From assembly GCF_021596945.1 (NCBI RefSeq), contig NZ_CP063779.1, positions 2,702,001 to 2,766,000 of the forward strand: DNA of 64,000 nt, given 5' to 3'. A program made the position numbers and the translations under genes. Within the stretch, counting starts at the first letter, position 1. Every line of letters starts with the position of its first letter. Origin of the DNA: Mongoliitalea daihaiensis (GTDB taxonomy: Bacteria; Bacteroidota; Bacteroidia; Cytophagales; Cyclobacteriaceae). The notes under the pieces were generated by a model that did no database searches, was not told the DNA's origin, and saw nothing but the letters and a program-made list of their open reading frames with translations. Positions 57,139 to 64,000 of this stretch are shown here, piece after piece.

Positions 57139-58308
57139 ATGCAATCAGATAGCCCACAGTCTATCCAAGCCACACCCGATGATATGGAGACTTCAGATCG
57201 ACTGATTATTCTGCTCCAAACAGGTGAAGATGATCATCGTCCAGTCTATTTATCAGGCAATTTTAACAATTGGCAGACGCAGGATAGACGCTACATGATG
57301 AAGCGTTTGGAGACAGGTGAATATAGCTACCAATTTTCTCCTGATTTTATTTTTCCGGAGGAATTGATTTACAAATTTACCAAAGGGGACTGGTCAGAAG
57401 TAGAGATTGATCGCTATGGTAATAAAACCCCCAACCGTTCTTGTCGAAAAACTACAGGTATTCAACAAGAGTTTGTTCCTCGCTGGCGTAAAAACTGGTT
57501 GCCATACAGACCTTCTCAATTACCACGAGTTCATTTGATTTCGGATGGCTTTGAAATTCCTCAATTGAAGAAAAAACGTAAGGTGTGGGCACTATTGCCA
57601 CATGATTACGATACTTCGGAGGAGCATTATCCAGTCTTGTATTTGCAGGATGCACAAAATTTATTCAATGAAAATTCGCCTTACGGAAATTGGCAAATAG
57701 ATAAGAAGTTGGCCGTTATGTCCGACTATGGTATTGGAAAGATCATTGTCATTGCTGTAGAACATGCAGAAAAGGAGCGGGTTATAGAATACAATGTTGG
57801 AAAAACGCTATTAGGAGAGGGGCAGGGGAAAAAGTATATGCGTTTTTTGGCCGACACCTTAAAGCCTTTTGTGGATAAAAGTTTTCGTACCAAGCCTGAA
57901 CGTGAGTTCACAGGAATTGGAGGTAGTTCGATGGGTGGATTGATTACTATTTTTTCTGGTCTTATGTATCCGGAGGTATTTGGTAAGTTAATGGTGTTTT
58001 CCCCCTCGCTTTGGGTTATTCCAAAATTGAAATTTTCTTTTTTGGATGTTTTTGAGCCTATGGAAACTAAAATTTATCTCTATGCAGGAGGGGATGAATC
58101 AGAGACGATGGTCAAACATGTCAAGAAATTCCGCAAAAAATTATTGAAACATGAAGCCGCTCAGGCCAACATGAATATACAGCTTTCGATTAATATGGAG
58201 GGAAAGCACTCTGAAACTTATTGGAGTGATGAATTCCCAAAAGCAGTGGAGTGGCTGTTTTTTGCAGACCGGGCAGGGGATGAGCTAGGTGATTTAGAAG
58301 AAGAATAA
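57139..58308 (+). CDS. CBM48/AMPK-like domain fused to an esterase D-type hydrolase
   Basis: 389 residues. The N-terminal part (about 15-115) resembles the carbohydrate-binding Ig fold of CBM48/AMPK-beta (VYLSGNFNNWQTQD, YSYQF, YKFTKGDW). The second part is an alpha/beta hydrolase of the putative esterase family, with the nucleophile in GGSSMGGL and a late His in GKHSETYW. LPHDYDTSEEHYPVLYLQDAQNLF is typical of these enzymes. Substrate is unknown; a glycan- or siderophore-ester is possible. No signal peptide is apparent. Shares the operon with rsmE and the M17 aminopeptidase. Confidence 0.82.
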   Translation: MQSDSPQSIQATPDDMETSDRLIILLQTGEDDHRPVYLSGNFNNWQTQDRRYMMKRLETGEYSYQFSPDFIFPEELIYKFTKGDWSEVEIDRYGNKTPNRSCRKTTGIQQEFVPRWRKNWLPYRPSQLPRVHLISDGFEIPQLKKKRKVWALLPHDYDTSEEHYPVLYLQDAQNLFNENSPYGNWQIDKKLAVMSDYGIGKIIVIAVEHAEKERVIEYNVGKTLLGEGQGKKYMRFLADTLKPFVDKSFRTKPEREFTGIGGSSMGGLITIFSGLMYPEVFGKLMVFSPSLWVIPKLKFSFLDVFEPMETKIYLYAGGDESETMVKHVKKFRKKLLKHEAAQANMNIQLSINMEGKHSETYWSDEFPKAVEWLFFADRAGDELGDLEEE

Positions 58309-58319
58309 AAATATATGCT

Positions 58320-59744
58320 ATGAAATTTTCAATATACCTGGAGACTGCAAAATCGGTTTCCAACACAATTATTATTCCTTGTGTAGAAGCGGATAGCATC
58401 CGATATTCATGGAATGATCAATCTTTGGAACTCAAAAGTTCCCTTTTTACGGGTAAAAAAGACACGGTATACTCATTAGTTCAAGATGGACGCTTGTTTA
58501 TTTTTGTGGGGTTGGGTAGCTCGCCTGAATTTAAGACTATTCAAAATAGTTTTCGTAGATTGACAGCCAAGCAATCATCCTTATTAGAGGGTGAAATTGT
58601 ACTTGATTTATCCAATTTTTCTGAGGATTGGTTCCTAGAAGCAGCAGTTTCAGGATTAAAGTTAGGTTCGTATCGTTTGTCTCATTTTAAGACAGATGAT
58701 CTTGGGTCTAATCATTTGGACATGGTTTCTTTTGTATGTTTGAGCAATATCTCTCAAACGGAAGAAGCTATCGACAGAGGTGAAAAAATAGCCCATGCGC
58801 AATTGGAGACGTTCAAGCTAGTAGATCTACCAGCCAATACGGTAACTCCTCAATACTTGGCTGACTGGGCTAATCGTATGGGTGCCCAGTATAATGTAGC
58901 AGTTGAAGTATTTGATGAACATCAGGCGCTGGAAAAAGGGCTTCATGCATTTTTAGCAGTAGGTCGGGCAAGCAATCGTCCTCCTCGATTTATCATTCTT
59001 GACTATGTGCCTGAAAACCCCGAAAAGCATATTGGCTTAGTAGGTAAAGGGGTCACTTTTGATACAGGAGGCTTAAATATCAAAACCCAAGGGATGGTCC
59101 ATATGAAGTGTGACATGGGGGGGGCAGCTACTGTTTTAGGAGCCATGCAATTAGCCGCATCTTTAAAGGTGCCTCATAGACTGACAGCAATTGTTCCCTG
59201 TGTAGAAAATGCAATTGACTCCAACGCCTATCTACCTTCAGATGTCATTGGAAGTTACAGTGGAAAGACCATTGAAGTGATAGATACTGATGCAGAAGGC
59301 CGCTTGATTTTGGCAGATGGATTGAGTTATATGGTGAAAAATTATGCTCCGGAAATATTGATTGATTTTGCTACTTTGACAGGGAGTACAGTTGGTACAT
59401 TCGGTTATTCTTGTGCTGCTTTGTTTTCAAAAAATGATTCATTAGTCAAAGATTTGCAAAAGGCAGGGGATGCAGTGGGGGAGCGGATGTGGCCTTTGCC
59501 TATGTGGGATAGCTATCAATCAGAAATGGATTCAGAGATAGCTGATATCAAAAACTACCATGGAAAACCATTTGCTGGAGCAATTACTGCGGCTAAATTT
59601 TTGGAGTTTTTTACTGAAAAACATCCGGCATATGCTCATATAGATATTGCTGGGACAGCATTTGGAGATTCAGAATTTGCAAAAACCAAGCATGCAACTG
59701 CGTACGGTGTGCATTTATTCCTTAAATTGTTGGAAAATTTATAA
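58320..59744 (+). CDS. M17 leucyl aminopeptidase
   Basis: 474 residues. The C-terminal catalytic domain has the metal ligands in GKGVTFDTGGLNIK, MKCDMGGAA, and the signature DTDAEGRLILADGL (normally NTDAEGRL; Asp replaces Asn at the first position). The N-terminal third is divergent. It hydrolyses N-terminal residues of peptides in the cytoplasm. Starts 11 bases after the esterase gene and ends 2 bases before the ATP-grasp gene. Confidence 0.9.
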   Translation: MKFSIYLETAKSVSNTIIIPCVEADSIRYSWNDQSLELKSSLFTGKKDTVYSLVQDGRLFIFVGLGSSPEFKTIQNSFRRLTAKQSSLLEGEIVLDLSNFSEDWFLEAAVSGLKLGSYRLSHFKTDDLGSNHLDMVSFVCLSNISQTEEAIDRGEKIAHAQLETFKLVDLPANTVTPQYLADWANRMGAQYNVAVEVFDEHQALEKGLHAFLAVGRASNRPPRFIILDYVPENPEKHIGLVGKGVTFDTGGLNIKTQGMVHMKCDMGGAATVLGAMQLAASLKVPHRLTAIVPCVENAIDSNAYLPSDVIGSYSGKTIEVIDTDAEGRLILADGLSYMVKNYAPEILIDFATLTGSTVGTFGYSCAALFSKNDSLVKDLQKAGDAVGERMWPLPMWDSYQSEMDSEIADIKNYHGKPFAGAITAAKFLEFFTEKHPAYAHIDIAGTAFGDSEFAKTKHATAYGVHLFLKLLENL

Positions 59745-59746
59745 CC

Positions 59747-60964
59747 ATGAGTGACAACCATAAAACCTTTTTATGTATCTCCAATTATTTTAAAGGAGGT
59801 GCTTTTCTATCATCCTTGAAAAAAGCTGGGAACAAAGTGTTCTTGGTGACTACAGAAAAATTGAAAGATAGTCCTTGGCCACACGAAGATCTTGACGAGG
59901 TTTTTTACATGCCTGGTCAGGACTTGGATTGGGATCTAGATCGGTTGCTGATAGGCGTGGCGGGTGTAATGAAGGCGAATAAGATTGATGCAATCGTAGC
60001 TTTGGATGATTATGACGTAGAAAAAGCCACTTTCTTACGGGAAAGCTTACGGATTCCGGGTATGGGTCAGACCACTGGAAGGTATTTCCGGGATAAGCTG
60101 GCAATGCGTATGAAAGCCAAAGATGAAGGAGTGTTGGTTCCTCCTTTTTCTCCGCTTTTCAACGATGAAGAAATTAATCATTTTGCAGATACTGTTCCAG
60201 CTCCATGGGTATTGAAACCTCGTTCTGAGGCTTCTGCACATGGTATCATTAAAGTGCATGATAAGGATAGCCTTTGGGCAACTATTCACGAATTAGGGGA
60301 TAACCGTGTTCGCTATTTAGTAGAGCAATTTATGCCTGGTGATGTGTACCATGCTGATAGCTTAAATTTAGATGATAAAGTAATTTTCTGCACAGTTTCT
60401 CGCTATTTAGCTACACCGATGGAGATTTCTCAAGGTGGTGGTATTTTCCGGAGTGCTAATGTAGCGTATGGTTCTGCTGATGACAAGGCTATCCAAAAAG
60501 CCAATAAGCAAGTCATGAAGGCTTTTGGGATGAAAAGCGGTGCAGCTCATACAGAGTTTATCAAAGGAAGGGAAGATGGAAAAATTTACTTTTTAGAAAC
60601 TTCATCCAGAGTAGGAGGTGCACATCTTGCTGAGATGGTAGAAGCTGCTTCAGATATAAGTTTGTGGGCTGAGTGGGCCAGAATAGAAGATGCTAAGGTT
60701 AAAAATCTCTCGTACACCTTGCCATCTGTCAAAAAGGGATATGCAGGTATTGTGTTGACACTTTCCAAGTTTCAACATCCAGATCTCTCTGGGTTCAGTG
60801 ATTCGGAAGTTTGCTTTAGAGTTCCATTAGACTATCATGCAGGCTTGATTGTCAAGTCCGATTCTAAAGAGCGGGTTTTACAGTTATTGGATGATTATGC
60901 CGAGCGATTGAGTAAAGATTTCTCAACAGTTGCAGAGCAAGAAAAAGTAAAAAAATTCCATTGA
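59747..60964 (+). CDS. ATP-grasp ligase-like protein
   Basis: 405 residues with an ATP-grasp layout: N-terminal Rossmann-like domain (KTFLCISNYFKGGAF), an ATP-binding region with WVLKPRSEASAHGIIKV and YLVEQFMPGDVYHAD, and Mg-binding residues in FLETSSRVGGAHLAEMVEAA. ATP-grasp enzymes join a carboxylate to an amine or thiol. Substrate is unknown. Close coupling to an M17 aminopeptidase (2-base gap) suggests a peptide-related substrate, which is inference only. Confidence 0.83.
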   Translation: MSDNHKTFLCISNYFKGGAFLSSLKKAGNKVFLVTTEKLKDSPWPHEDLDEVFYMPGQDLDWDLDRLLIGVAGVMKANKIDAIVALDDYDVEKATFLRESLRIPGMGQTTGRYFRDKLAMRMKAKDEGVLVPPFSPLFNDEEINHFADTVPAPWVLKPRSEASAHGIIKVHDKDSLWATIHELGDNRVRYLVEQFMPGDVYHADSLNLDDKVIFCTVSRYLATPMEISQGGGIFRSANVAYGSADDKAIQKANKQVMKAFGMKSGAAHTEFIKGREDGKIYFLETSSRVGGAHLAEMVEAASDISLWAEWARIEDAKVKNLSYTLPSVKKGYAGIVLTLSKFQHPDLSGFSDSEVCFRVPLDYHAGLIVKSDSKERVLQLLDDYAERLSKDFSTVAEQEKVKKFH

Positions 60965-61154
60965 TAGCAGCGTTTGACGCAGCAGAAGACTTTCAATAGC
61001 CACGTCAAATTTACAAGTAAAATTTAGTGATTCACCAAGTCAGCGTTAGTATCCTTTCTGGGTATCAATTAAGATTTGGTGTTTTTTTTAGTCAAATTTG
61101 TAACCTTTGGCTATTTTATTCGATTATTAATTCATAAACCAACGAATAAATAGT

Positions 61155-61712
61155 ATGCTAAACCTAAAAAATTACTTCAGTTTATTGGTAGTTCTTGGAT
61201 TTACTACATTGGGTGCTTGTGTTTCAGATGATGAACCACAGGCTGAGGTTGAGGAACAAGAACTTACATTAACCGAACATCTAAGAAATCTTCAAAATAC
61301 GGATATGGATCTGTTTTTGGATGCTATTCCTGAGTTTTGGGAGTCATTGGAGCAAATTCAAGGAATTACATTATTTGAACCTTCACCTGCTGCTTTTCTG
61401 GCTTTTCGCGAGGCGAATAATGCAGATTCAGTGGAAGAGGCTATTGAGATAGTAGGAAAAGAGACTTTAGAGGAATTTTTATCCTATCATGTCATCAATG
61501 AGGTAGTTCGGTTTGATAATCTTCCAGAAGGGGATCACCTATTTAGAACTATATCAGGCTTACCAATAGTGCTGCGACGAACAACCGCTCCCCCGAGGGG
61601 ATTTGTAGTAGATGGATCTGGTGGTGAGGTAATCGTAAATCTCGGAGGTGTACCTATTCGAAATGGTGTTTCATACTTGACTTCTAGGATACTTGTTCCG
61701 AGACCAAACTAA
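61155..61712 (+). CDS. Fasciclin-domain lipoprotein
   Basis: 185 residues. A lipoprotein signal ends in GACVSDD. One fasciclin (FAS1) domain fills the rest: ITLFEPSPAAFLAF (first conserved block), then LEEFLSYHVINEVV (second block with the Tyr-His pair), and VNLGGVPIRNGVSYLTSRILVP at the end. FAS1 domains mediate adhesion at the cell surface. It is a single-gene unit with no clear neighbours in function. Confidence 0.82.
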   Translation: MLNLKNYFSLLVVLGFTTLGACVSDDEPQAEVEEQELTLTEHLRNLQNTDMDLFLDAIPEFWESLEQIQGITLFEPSPAAFLAFREANNADSVEEAIEIVGKETLEEFLSYHVINEVVRFDNLPEGDHLFRTISGLPIVLRRTTAPPRGFVVDGSGGEVIVNLGGVPIRNGVSYLTSRILVPRPN

Positions 61713-61789
61713 GTTATTTCCCAAATCATTTACGTTGAGTGTTTGAAATTAGGGATTCTTTAGCGTATTTGGATAAAAAATTACGCACG

Positions 61790-62011
61790 ATGTCAACAAA
61801 AATAACAGTTAATCCAAATGGTTCTCTTAAGATTGAAGGGGACTTCGAGATAGTCGATAACCAAGGGAACACTTATGGTCTTCAAGGTAGGACGGTTTTA
61901 GGACTTTGCAGATGTGGACTTTCCAACAATAAACCATTTTGTGATGGCTCTCATCGCAATGGTTTTGAACATACAGCGGTTGCATTTGACCTTCCTCCAA
62001 AAAAGGTGTAA
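61790..62011 (+). CDS. CDGSH iron-sulfur domain protein
   Basis: 73 residues from the ATG at 61790 (MSTKITVN); the longer frame from 61739 is less likely. The CDGSH motif CRCGLSNNKPFCDGSH gives three Cys and one His that bind a 2Fe-2S cluster, as in mitoNEET-type proteins. It could carry or transfer clusters. Ends at a bidirectional terminator shared with the CoA-transferase operon. Confidence 0.92.
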   Translation: MSTKITVNPNGSLKIEGDFEIVDNQGNTYGLQGRTVLGLCRCGLSNNKPFCDGSHRNGFEHTAVAFDLPPKKV

Positions 62012-62017
62012 AAAGTA

Positions 62018-62046
62018 AAAACCGAGCTCTGCGGCTCGGTTTTTTT
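62018..62046. terminator. Bidirectional terminator
   Basis: Stem AAAACCGAGC (62018-62027) and GCTCGGTTTT (62034-62043), six-base loop, T-run continuing to 62046. It lies between the converging CDGSH gene and scoB. Confidence 0.88.
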
Positions 62047-62065
62047 AATGTATACCGTGGATTAA

Positions 62066-62725
62066 CTAATCAAATTTCATTTCAGGAATTTCACCTTCTA
62101 CAATCAGTCTACCTTCTGTCTTGGCAATGATTTCTTCTACGCTGATTCCTGGTGCACGTTCCAATAATTTGAAACCTCCCTCAGGAAGTACATCAAGCAC
62201 TGCTAGATCGGATACAATTTTCTTCACACAACGAATACCCGTAATCGGAAGGCTACATTCTTTCAATAATTTGGATTTACCATCCTTACTGCAATGCTGC
62301 ATGGCTACGATGATATTATCGGCGGATGCTACCAAATCCATCGCTCCTCCCATGCCCTTCACCATCTTTCCAGGGATTTTCCAGTTGGCGATATCTCCAT
62401 TTTCAGAGACTTCCATGGCACCTAGAATGGTCAACTGAACATGACCCCCACGAATCATCGCAAACGACTCCGCAGAACTGAATAAAGCCGAACCTTTGGC
62501 CATGGTAATGGTCTGCTTCCCAGCATTGATTAAGTCGGGATCAATGGCATCCTCCGTAGGAAATGGACCGATCCCTAACAAGCCATTCTCTGACTGTAAT
62601 ACTACCTCCAAGTCTTCAGGAATGTAGTTGGCTACTAAAGTAGGGATTCCAATGCCTAGATTGATGTATTGTCCTCCTTTCACCTCTCGGGCGATGCGTT
62701 GGGCTATTTGATCTTTTGATAACAT
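62066..62725 (-). CDS. scoB: 3-oxoacid CoA-transferase subunit B
   Basis: 219 residues. The catalytic Glu46 lies in LQSENGLLGIGPFP, the signature of CoA-transferase beta subunits; YINLGIGIPTLVANYIP is also characteristic. With subunit A it moves CoA between succinyl-CoA and acetoacetate, linking ketone bodies to the TCA cycle. It starts 5 bases after the subunit A stop. Confidence 0.95.
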   Translation of the reverse strand: MLSKDQIAQRIAREVKGGQYINLGIGIPTLVANYIPEDLEVVLQSENGLLGIGPFPTEDAIDPDLINAGKQTITMAKGSALFSSAESFAMIRGGHVQLTILGAMEVSENGDIANWKIPGKMVKGMGGAMDLVASADNIIVAMQHCSKDGKSKLLKECSLPITGIRCVKKIVSDLAVLDVLPEGGFKLLERAPGISVEEIIAKTEGRLIVEGEIPEMKFD

Positions 62726-62730
62726 GGCTC

Positions 62731-63429
62731 TTAGGATTTTCTGATGGTTCGTTGTTCGATTCTCTTCTCGTAGTTTACACCTTGGAATATCCGTTGCACA
62801 TAAATTCCAGGGGTATGGATTTGATTAGGATCCAACTCGCCAGCCGGAACCAATTCTTCCACCTCAGCGATTGTAATTCTTCCTGCAGCAGCCATCATAG
62901 GATTAAAGTTTCTGGCAGTTCCTTTGAAGATCAGGTTACCAGCAGTATCTCCTTTCCAAGCTTTCACAAATGAAAAGTCAGCTCTCAGCCATCTTTCCAT
63001 CAAGTATAATTTTCCATCAAACTCACGGATTTCTTTTCCCTCAGCCACTTCTGTACCCACACCTGCAGGAGTAAAAAAGGCAGGAATTCCTGCTCCTCCC
63101 GCACGTACGCGTTCTGCAAGTGTCCCTTGAGGGATCAATTCTACTTCCAACTCCCCGCTGAGTAGCTGACGTTCAAACTCAGCATTTTCACCTACATAGC
63201 TGGAAATCATTTTTTTAACCATGCGTTTTTTGAGCATCAGACCGATACCAAAATCATCTACACCAGCATTATTAGAAATACAGGTGAGGCCGCTCAGGTC
63301 TTTTTCTAGGAGTGCAGCTATGGAATTTTCCGGTAATCCGGATAATCCAAAACCGCCAAACATCAGCACATCGTCGGAAAAAACATCTTTTACCGCTTCT
63401 GCTGCATTCGCTACAGTTTTATTGATCAT
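62731..63429 (-). CDS. scoA: 3-oxoacid CoA-transferase subunit A
   Basis: 232 residues. VLMFGGFGLSGLPENSI near the N-terminus is the conserved start of the alpha subunit, and FFTPAGVGTEVAEGKE plus ADFSFVKAWKGDTAGNLIFKGTARNFNP are family segments (quoted in parts: GDTAGNLIF, TARNFNP). It supplies the CoA-binding half of the enzyme. It starts 3 bases after the ribF stop, so ribF-scoA-scoB may be one transcript. Confidence 0.95.
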   Translation of the reverse strand: MINKTVANAAEAVKDVFSDDVLMFGGFGLSGLPENSIAALLEKDLSGLTCISNNAGVDDFGIGLMLKKRMVKKMISSYVGENAEFERQLLSGELEVELIPQGTLAERVRAGGAGIPAFFTPAGVGTEVAEGKEIREFDGKLYLMERWLRADFSFVKAWKGDTAGNLIFKGTARNFNPMMAAAGRITIAEVEELVPAGELDPNQIHTPGIYVQRIFQGVNYEKRIEQRTIRKS

Positions 63430-63432
63430 GTG

Positions 63433-64000
63433 TTATTTGGATTTAGTTAATTGATTGGTCAATATTTGCAATGCTGTTAACCTGTCCTGCTCCAACTGAG
63501 CTTTCAATGAATCCAATCCTTCAAATTTTACTTCTGAGCGAAGATAAGATTTTAAATAGACGCTAACACGTTTATCATATAAATCCCCGCTAAATTCAAA
63601 TATATTTACCTCTATTGTGCGTGAGTTTCCATTGACTGTAGGACGGTTACCGATATTCAACATGCCTTGGTAACGAAGGCCTTCCACACGAACTTCAACT
63701 GCATATACGCCGTCAGCTGGGATTAGTTTATAATCGTGAGGGATATGGATATTGGCTGTTGGGAAGCCAATAGATCGACCCAATTGCTGCCCTTTGATGA
63801 TGATCCCATTCAGCTCGTAGTCTCTTCCCAAATATTCGTTGGCTACCTCTACTTTTCCTACTTCTAGGGCTTTTCTGATCTTAGTGCTCGATACACCTAC
63901 ATCGTCTACATCTTCCCTTGCAATTTCTTCCAAGTCAAAAGGGTAGTATGCCAAATTAGCCTTTAAGTAATCAAAACCTCCTTCTCTATTTTTTCCAAAG
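63433..64000 (-). CDS. ribF: Bifunctional riboflavin kinase/FAD synthetase (partial)
   Basis: The gene enters from the right edge of the window on the minus strand; about 188 C-terminal codons are present and the frame stays open to base 64000. FGKNREGGFDYLK, at the edge, is the end of the FAD synthetase nucleotidyltransferase domain, followed by VSSTKIRKAL. The riboflavin kinase domain has GRSIGFPTANI and ADGVYAV with NIGNRPTV. It makes FMN and FAD from riboflavin. The N-terminal part is outside the window. Confidence 0.95.
   Translation of the reverse strand, partial: FGKNREGGFDYLKANLAYYPFDLEEIAREDVDDVGVSSTKIRKALEVGKVEVANEYLGRDYELNGIIIKGQQLGRSIGFPTANIHIPHDYKLIPADGVYAVEVRVEGLRYQGMLNIGNRPTVNGNSRTIEVNIFEFSGDLYDKRVSVYLKSYLRSEVKFEGLDSLKAQLEQDRLTALQILTNQLTKSK

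Overview
The window comes from a member of the Bacteroidota, most likely Cytophagales close to the Cyclobacteriaceae (Algoriphagus-like). The genus is inference. The phylum rests on TAnnTTTG-type promoters, SusC/FecA-style TonB receptors with a carboxypeptidase-like N-terminal domain, a SufBCDSE-DUF59 operon, tricorn-like S41 and M14 peptidases, many small lipoproteins, and a bacterial acyl-CoA-binding protein. Base composition looks even and I see no integrase, transposase or phage structural gene.

Layout: positions 1-120 hold the end of dinB. A tricorn-like exported protease follows (300-3533). Then comes a very long CRISPR array (3725-14407), with about 163 copies of a 30-bp repeat and about 162 spacers by hand count. 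To its right is a complete type I-B-like cas locus, all on the minus strand: cas2, cas1, cas4, then cas7, cas8, cas3, cas5, cas6 and a second cas6 (14613-23677). The degenerate repeat at the left end, the leader beside cas2, and a crRNA 5' handle ending ATTGAAAT all say that the array is read leftwards with new spacers added on the right. Several spacer groups are allelic variants of the same protospacer. In one, four differences all fall on third codon positions, so the array has resampled diverging relatives of the same invader gene. A five-spacer block is duplicated 33 units apart.

From 23937 to 30986 is a minus-strand housekeeping run: a PAP2-like membrane protein, an SGNH hydrolase, a SUI1/YciH factor, a tandem UspA, menA, a glutathione peroxidase lipoprotein, argS and arginase. 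From 31229 to 41860 are an aminotransferase, a lipoprotein, a LuxE-like adenylating enzyme, a tiny lipoprotein, an NtrC-like regulator without a DNA-binding domain, RNase P RNA, a TonB-dependent receptor, a thioesterase, a DUF3109 protein, and a TIGR03643 protein divergent from a photolyase/cryptochrome. An M14 carboxypeptidase and a small exported protein follow.

The region 45046-53717 carries an Lrp/AsnC regulator, the Fe-S assembly operon sufBCDSE with a DUF59 protein and a bacilliredoxin, citrate synthase, and acyl-CoA-binding protein. Palindromes of one family lie at the TonB receptor promoter and near the suf operon, suggesting shared metal-dependent control. The right end has a DEAD-box helicase with a DbpA-like tail, an rsmE-led operon (haem lipoprotein, CBM/esterase, M17 aminopeptidase, ATP-grasp enzyme), a fasciclin lipoprotein, a CDGSH protein, a two-subunit CoA-transferase, and the C-terminal part of ribF running off the window. 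A dispersed palindrome centred on GCAGGTTT/AAACCTGC recurs five times between genes.
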